Shown here: positions 58,501 to 64,000 of the stretch, one piece after another
How positions within the stretch are numbered: the first letter of the stretch is position 1
Layout of the letters: the number at the start of each line of letters is the position of its first letter
Origin: Gordius sp. MW1
Lineage: Eukaryota > Nematomorpha > Gordioida > Gordea > Gordiidae
Reading direction: 5' to 3'
DNA: 64,000 nt
Assembly (NCBI GenBank): GCA_964036665.1
Contig: OZ038533.1
Coordinates: 19,340,575 to 19,404,574, forward strand
The notes under the pieces: generated by a model
The model's input: only the letters and a program-made list of their open reading frames with translations
Database searches by the model: none
What the model was told of the DNA's origin: nothing
Made by a program: the position numbers and the translations under genes

Positions 58501-61500
58501 AATATTATATCGTCGTCATCCTTTTAGTGTTATTGAAAAAAGGGATTGAAACCCCTTTGAAATGATAACGAAAGAGCCGTCAATTCCGAAATATCATTTT
58601 TTGACGAGGAAGTAGAGGGGGGATTGGAGGATGATATTTTGTCGCAATTTTTTGAAGCGAGGGACAAAACATTAAATGTTTTTAATAAATTTCCTCCTTT
58701 AAAAAATTTGTTTATTAAGTATAATACTCCAATCCCCTCATCTGCCCCTGTGAAGTGGGTTTTTAGTATAGCTAATGCTGTAATAACTGCCAAGCGTTCC
58801 TGCTTATCAGACGAGAATTTTGAGAAACAATTATTATTAAAAATCAATAAAAAAAAAATTTATAAATAATCTTTATATTCGCTCTATAAAATTATATTGA
58901 TTTATAATAATATTGTCGAAATAAAACTATCATTTTTTATCGGCTATTTATTGTATTAAAAAATATAAGACATTTATTTATATTAAATTAAATTTTAAAA
59001 AAATTTTATCATAAAATTTTGAACGTTAGTGAACGCGTTCACGAACGTGAACGCGTTCCTTTTTTTTTAAACGAACGTGAACGTGAACGCGTTCGATATA
59101 TGTCAATGAACGCTGAACGCGAACGCGTTCGATTTTTTTTACCAATGTTTACAGCACTACTTAATATTAGTGTTGGTAAAAAGAGCTGGGTTTAGTTTGG
59201 TCGACCTTTAGTTTTAATCGACTAAACATGAGCAAACCACAGGCTTTTTGGTCTGTTTTTCTTGGTCGACCTCTAGTCGAAATTTGAAAAACAGACGAGA
59301 GTCGGCCATTGTCTTAGTTGAACCATAGGTCGACCAAACAAAACCCAGCCGTTTTTACGACACTACTTAATATAGCTAAGCTTATCATATTTTAAAAATC
59401 TTATTTATATAAATTTGAAAACAATTAATATTTTGTAAAATTATTTATATATTTCACGTTATTTTTACTTAGGGAACGTAACGAATAATTTGACGCCTCT
59501 GACGCGCGTCATTTTAATAATGGAAGATCTATTGTGGGTGATTAACGAGTCTCAAATATCGGAGCTTATCATATTTCTATCCACTTGTTTGCTGGTTTCA
59601 AACGATTTTCAGTCTCGTCTAACCGTTAAACCGGTGAGAATTTATTGCTACGCAATTTAGAGGCTTTGATTGTCCCGTCCTGTCCTTGTACCGTCCTGTC
59701 CTGTTCAACTTGGCTCTTATTTTTAATAATCGCTACGGAAACTTATTTATTAATAGCTACGCAGTTTATGGGCTCGCTTTTGGTTGTCCGTCCATCCTGT
59801 CCAACTTGTAATTTTTCAAGAATTGCCGTGGAAATTGTACGGGTTTTTAATGGCTGTGGGGACTTATGCTTCCCTAAAAGACTTTTGTTTTGCTTTCGCA
59901 AATACACTACCTAATGACCGCTGATTTCGGCCTCGCCCGAGCCCAAAATCCTCCATTGTTTTTGTTCACTGATTTCTATATGTTTTTCCAAATAAATCTA
60001 TTAAGTTCGTCCACTGACCAAAGATTTTTTGGATTTTTTAACGGTAAAAATGACAGCCATTTCGGCCATTATCAGATGACCAATCGACCAAAAAGAAAAT
60101 TTTTCCGAATCTTTTTGCTATTGCGACAGGTCAAAGATTTTATGATTGGGGGGGAAGGGTCAATAATTTAAAGCAATTATCGAATTTAGCGTAATGACCC
60201 TACATGTCGCAAAAGACCGATTTTTGATCTTTGAGCCCCCCACAACTCGTAAAGTGGTGGCCCAAGTGAGCTAAAACTTTCCGAATTTCATAATATCAAT
60301 AGTTTCTACACTTTCACCAAATTTCATCAAAATCTGAGGGGGTCGGTTAAAAACCCCGTTGTAACATCAATTTGACATTAAGCTGTTGTTATCTAAAGCA
60401 GGGAGGGAGGTTAATGTAGTTTTTTTTCAATGTTATTAATTGCTATGCAATTTATGTAACTTAAATTACAATATATATTAATTGGTAAGCAATTTATGTG
60501 GTCGCTTTTGGTTGTCTGTCCGTCCTGTCTTGTCCAACTTGTAATTTTTTTGGAATTATTTTTAAGATTTGACTTTAATAATAACCAATTTATCTGTATA
60601 TTTTTGCAGTACAACCCCGGTGCCCTCATAGCCTATAATGCTGCTCCTTTCATGGTCAAGACCTCCGAAAAATATGCCCTCTTTCAACGTTATCAAATAT
60701 TGGAAGAGAGTTTGCACATGTGCATTGGAAAAATTGATTTCCACCTGTGTCAAAACTTAACTAACATAACTCAATCCGAGCCAACTAACCACTACAGTGG
60801 TATTTTGACCCGTTTATAAATCACCCTTTTTGGATTTTGTTGTAAATTTATACGGTGTTTTTGAGGTTTTTATTGCGTTTTGACCATACGTTCATATGTC
60901 TATAGAAGTTTTTTTACATCCTAAATTGTAAAATGTCGATTTAAATGCATTTGTCTCTTGTAATCAATACAAAGATTCTCTCTCTTCAGCAGAAGCAGTA
61001 AAAATTTTAAAAAACTCGGAACTTAACAATGCTATACTTTTCTGTCCCATTGCGACAACCACTCTCACACCCTTTGGCCCCTGAGCCTTAAAAATTATTT
61101 AGAAAAAAAGGAAAACAATTTTTTTTGCTATCCCATAATAATCGCCCATATATCTTTTTTTATATGACCGAAAATAGGCATTACTGTTTTTAAATATAAT
61201 TCAATAGCAGTTTATCGGAATGTTTCCCAAATATTTATAATACCTAACTTTTTTTTAAATTTATTCCAATCAGCTTCGCAAAATATATATTTTAAACCTT
61301 AAGAAATTGAAAAACTTTAATCTTTTTGCAAATGTATTTTGTTTATTACCATAGGTAATCCGAAATCTTTGCAGGTGATTGTCGAAAGAGTTGGCTTAGA
61401 CGTGTACCCGAGACATTACACGCGTAAAATGCATGAAATTGAAAATTTTGATATCTAGAAAGTGTTTTTGTTTTTCCAACCTTTTTGCAAAAAAGTGTTC

Positions 61501-63208
61501 AGTATTTTTTGTTGATTGCTTAGCAAATTATGTGAGACTGATCGGATCTCTAATTATATTGATTTGTGAGCCATTTTCTGCGACGCAATTATTTTTTATT
61601 ATTACTGTTAAAAATTCATAGGATTTTAGTGGATTTTGTGGAAAATATTGCAATATAAAAGCGGTTTATGGGCAGAATTTTGTTTTATTAGTATGGGAAA
61701 TGGCTAAAACGTTTTAGTTGATCTGAAACCTAGTGTCGTAAAAGGGGCTACTCTGGTCGGTTTTTTTAAATTTCGACTAAGCCTATGGTCGGATAAACTC
61801 CCCTGGTCCGTTTATGTTTAGTCGGCCGAAACCAAAGGTGAACCATACAAAACCCGGCCGTTTTTACAACTCTTATTCCATTTAAAAATTTCTAAATCCT
61901 CCTAAATAATGGCTTAAATAAAGAGATGGTCAACTTTTTTGCACACAATTTTTGAAATCCGCTTAAAATATGCAGGATCATTATACTTGTAATTTCATGG
62001 GCGTAGCCAGGGGGTGGCAGGGAGACACGGCTGCCCTTTCTAAATCTATTTTTCTCTCCCTTTATAATTTAATATAAATATGGCTAAAATAACTAAAAAT
62101 TTTGCCCCCCCCCCTCTAAATCCAATTCTGGCTACGCCCATGGTATTAGTAGCTGTAAACGCTTGCTAAGCCTATGTTATTATAGAGCGAAAATATAAGA
62201 TTTTTTCGTTTAATAGATACTATTTGTAATTAATTTACAAGTATCATTGTATTATGCAATATTTTAACTCAAGTTTTAATGTATTTGTGCGTCTTTTTTT
62301 GTCACTCGTCTTTAGACATGTCTCGAGATAATTGGCTAGATTATAACCAGAGCTCATCTACTGCTGCTCCAATTCCGCCAAAGCCATACAGATGGGCCTT
62401 GAATTCTCTAACAAGCTATTGGCACGATTTAGAGATTTTGCTTCGTAATAACACTACGCCCGCCTTCGCCCAAGGTCTGCCTAGGAAAGATCCCAAAGGA
62501 AAACCCATTCCACCTCCGTCCCTGCTCCACCAAGGCAATGGAGATATGTAATATGATTTGTTGGATCTTATTTTTTGGAAAATTTTATTAGTTTTAGGAT
62601 GTATATATATGTTATATTCTACTTTGGTTTTAGTCGACGAAACATAGACAGACCTGAAGGTTTTTTGGTGTCTGTTTTTTGTAGTCCACCCCTGGCTCAG
62701 TCGGAATTTGAAAAACGGACCGGGACAGTTAGTCGTATTTGAGTGGACAACACTAAACAAAACTTAGGTCTTTTCACAATGTGATATTATAAGCAAACGA
62801 TAGCAAAATGACGACAAAACTAATTCACAATTTATTTTTATTCCCATATATGACTATATAAAAAATTAGGTCGCAAAATTTATTACGGCATCAAGTTTTC
62901 TGTGTTTTAATAAATGCTACTTATTGTTGTTTTTACTTTTTTATTAAATCATAGTGATAGTAGAACCTTCATTTCTACCCTGATAACTCGGGCTAAATCT
63001 CACCTGTTACAAAAGTGCGCCGTTATCAGAATCTTTGGGGATCTTAGAATCCTAGATCTTTCTCTGTACGAATCTAATACAGATCATGGCTTGATATTTG
63101 AACTGGAGAGAGCTAGGTTTCATTTGCCTAACGGGCAACCCTTAATCCACTTGGAAGCTAACGAATATTTTTACTACAACAAACTCGATTTTGCCCATTT
63201 TTTACCAG
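55565..63208 (+). CDS. BLTP3: BLTP3/UHRF1BP1-like bridge lipid-transfer protein, 5' 12 exons (3' partial)
   Basis: Homologue of UHRF1BP1 and UHRF1BP1L/SHIP164, VPS13-related rod-shaped proteins that move lipids between membranes and act in endosome-Golgi traffic. Exons: 55565-55605, 55647-55809, 55855-55893, 56925-57010, 57472-57622, 57742-57847, 57921-58040, 59473-59633, 60610-60799, 61355-61423, 62316-62547, 62955-63208; all GT-AG with consistent phases, 537 codons, then a donor CCAG|GTAGTA. Start MAFIKNQIIKRLEKF, then LVKGEAKLSDVKID and IPWTKLKSDPIYL match the chorein N-terminal region (family LSTLKGEGQLTNLELDE, WTKLKTHPICL). Later matches: GLIDKIIEGVKISINTLLV, SRISMKELGTYIHFKEIQW, IMEDLLWVINESQISELI, SLHMCIGKIDFHLC, VIVERVGLDVYPRHYT, NEYFYYNKLDFAHFLPGS. 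The first two introns are 41 and 45 nt; later ones are larger and carry transposons. Confidence 0.92.
55606..55646 (+). other. BLTP3: 41-nt intron of the BLTP3-like gene
   Basis: GTTTATTTAG to AATAATTTAG. It has an in-frame TAG, so it must be removed to join EKF to IKNL as in the family. The intron and the next exon both start GTTTATT. Confidence 0.8.
55810..55854 (+). other. BLTP3: 45-nt intron of the BLTP3-like gene
   Basis: GTATGCCAAA to TTTAATAAAG. Length divisible by three and open in frame, so retention would add 15 hydrophobic residues. The family alignment (CNRASIR|IQWTKLK) has no insertion here, which favours an intron. Confidence 0.78.
58115..59159 (+). mobile_element. hAT element, family B (GAACGCGTTC arrays), 1,045 bp
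   Basis: Ends TAGTGCTGTAAAC and GTTTACAGCACTA (13-bp perfect inverted repeat), exact 8-bp duplication CTTAATAT. About 130 bp at each end is crowded with the palindrome GAACGCGTTC and half sites. The interior still encodes the hAT dimerisation domain. It lies in the BLTP3 intron 58041-59472. Confidence 0.95.
58561..58869 (+). pseudogene. hAT transposase C-terminal dimerisation domain
   Basis: Open from after a stop at 58558 to a stop at 58869. Encodes ISFFDEEVEGGLEDDILSQF, then KYNTPIPSSAPVKWVFSIAN, KRSCLSDENFEKQLLLKIN: the classic hATC block (family NTPLPSSAPVERLFS...LSDENFEKLVFLK). The upstream catalytic domain is absent, so this is an internally deleted derivative of an autonomous hAT. Confidence 0.92.
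59168..59365. mobile_element. hAT-like MITE, family A, adjoining the family-B element
   Basis: 198 bp, TAGTGTTGGTAAAAAGAG to CCGTTTTTACGACACTA, flanked by CTTAATAT on both sides, the left copy shared with the family-B element. Confidence 0.92.
59640..60560. repeat. TTAATTGCTATGCAATTTA / GTCC-repeat family, three fragments in BLTP3 intron
   Basis: Fragments near 59640, 59755-59930 and 60430-60550, each with a GCTATGCAATTTA-like box followed by GGTTGTCCGTCC and CTGTCCAACTTG. The middle one continues into TTTCGCAAATACACTAC and TAATGACCGCTGATTTCGG, the reverse complement of sequence at 10685-10735. Confidence 0.65.
61731..61876. mobile_element. hAT-like MITE, family A, shortened
   Basis: TAGTGTCGTAAAAGGGGC to CCCGGCCGTTTTTACAAC with a reduced GTCGAC interior. 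Confidence 0.7.
61996..62142. mobile_element. hAT-like MITE, family E
   Basis: CATGGGCGTAGCCAGG to CTGGCTACGCCCATG; duplication not conserved. Confidence 0.8.
62616..62785. mobile_element. Family-A MITE fragment
   Basis: Internal motifs TTTGGTTTTAGTCGACGAAA and AAACATAGACAGACC without recognisable ends; in the BLTP3 intron after 62547. Confidence 0.6.
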
Positions 63209-63326
63209 GTAGTATACTCTTATAATAGGGGATTTTGATCTTTTTTTCAAAATATTCGGATAATAAAAATATTAATAATAATGAGAAGAAGAATTTTTTG
63301 TATGAGGGAAGATCCAGCTGTGTATC

Positions 63327-63605
63327 CATAGACTACATGAACTGCTCATGTCATAATTATTTAATAAAATGCAGATGGCACTAAATTGTTTTAACATCAC
63401 ATCATGGTATTTTTATTCTTATGAATTTTGTAAATGATTTATATTTTAAAATGCTTTTTTATCGTTTGACTAATTCAGTTTTTTATTACGTTTTAAAAAC
63501 ACTTTAATTAACCAAAATCACCGTGAGCTATATAACCTTTCCCTATTGTGCACATTTAAAATGGTACACTTATTTAACATTGATAAGCAGTCTATATAGT
63601 CTATG
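63327..63605. mobile_element. P-like MITE (CATAGACTAC type)
   Basis: 279 bp, CATAGACTACATGAACTGCT to AAGCAGTCTATATAGTCTATG, duplication TGTGTATC / TGTGTAAC (63319-63326, 63606-63613; 7 of 8). Shares ends with the THAP-encoding element at 20465-21845 and its interior with 17599-18189. Confidence 0.85.
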
Positions 63606-63613
63606 TGTGTAAC

Positions 63614-64000
63614 TTATTTAACTACGGACCTCCAATCATTTACAAGCCCATACTTAATGACATTGAGATTTTTTGCAATTCCTAGCTGTTTTTTTGTTCC
63701 TTTATGTGCAAAGTTTTTCTCCAATTATAGATCTTATGGTAAAGAAAGTTCTACTCCGAGATTTAAATTGACGAAATTCGTTATTTTTTAAAATATTAAG
63801 GAATGTAAATTGTCGCTTAATATTGTTCAGTTGATTAAGTATCATCCCCCCCCCCCCGAGTTTGGGGTTTCAGGGACCCCACCTATTGTTGTAGTGTTAA
63901 ATTTAAGTCAATCGTTTAATGTGTATCTGATTAAATGTTGTCAATTTTGAAATAATGCTTGTATTTTTGCTTCAAATTCTAAATATTTTACAACTATAGG
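63614..64000 (+). other. BLTP3: BLTP3 intron continuing beyond the window
   Basis: After the donor at 63209 no further BLTP3-like exon is seen. AT-rich with a C-tract near 63850. Confidence 0.4.

Larger units (their letters stand above)
58107..59373. repeat. Three copies of target octamer CTTAATAT around two hAT insertions
   Basis: CTTAATAT at 58107-58114, 59160-59167 and 59366-59373. The first two bound the family-B element 58115-59159; the last two bound the family-A MITE 59168-59365. Confidence 0.95.

Noticed and set aside
58530-58847. Minus-strand 105-codon ORF
   Set aside because: Antisense shadow of the hAT dimerisation domain.

Overview
The window is nuclear DNA from an AT-rich, transposon-rich invertebrate animal. 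Animal-type genes with GT-AG introns are visible: a BRSK/SAD-1 kinase, a BLTP3/UHRF1BP1-like lipid-transfer protein, a GT31 glycosyltransferase and a secreted von Willebrand A protein. The phylum cannot be fixed from sequence alone. Very short introns at the 5' end of one gene recall the intron-size skew described in flatworms, but that is only a hint. No rRNA gene, intact tRNA gene or CRISPR array was seen.

Layout. 1-1287 (+): the last two exons of a Trp-rich coiled-coil protein. 2121-26612 (-): one BRSK/SAD-family Ser/Thr kinase gene. It was reconstructed exon by exon with matching splice phases (kinase domain, UBA-like region, Ser/Asn-rich middle, KA1 tail). Its introns hold most of the repeats, including a 9-kb first intron. 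26.6-35.9 kb: intergenic, with hAT relics, a restriction-like-endonuclease (REL) non-LTR retroelement carrying an inserted RTE tail, and a 1.15-kb hAT-like element. 35992-37526 (+): a GT31 glycosyltransferase spread over several reading frames. 37701-40422: two Helitron-like elements head to tail. 41199-44225: a dead RTE retrotransposon with an 18-bp target duplication. 44745-47421 (-): a five-exon secreted vWA protein of 228 residues. 47590-48838: a TRIM-like element with two 252-bp LTRs. 51.4-54.4 kb (-): a much better preserved REL retroelement. 55565-63208 (+): the 5' part of a BLTP3-like bridge lipid-transfer gene, 12 exons, running off the window.

The main theme is non-autonomous DNA transposons. 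At least five hAT-like families (here A-E) can be delimited to the base by 8-bp target-site duplications. Three of them start TAGTG, and A-D carry a family-specific dense array of a short, often palindromic motif next to the ends: A GTCGAC, B GAACGCGTTC, C GAGACGAGAC, D GGGCCCG. In one BLTP3 intron a family-B element and a family-A element sit side by side, separated and bounded by three copies of the same 8-mer. A THAP-domain P-like element and its MITEs, and a tRNA-derived repeat complex, fill other introns.

All exon structures are inferred from frame, splice consensus and family alignment recalled from memory. Transcript data would settle the weaker junctions.
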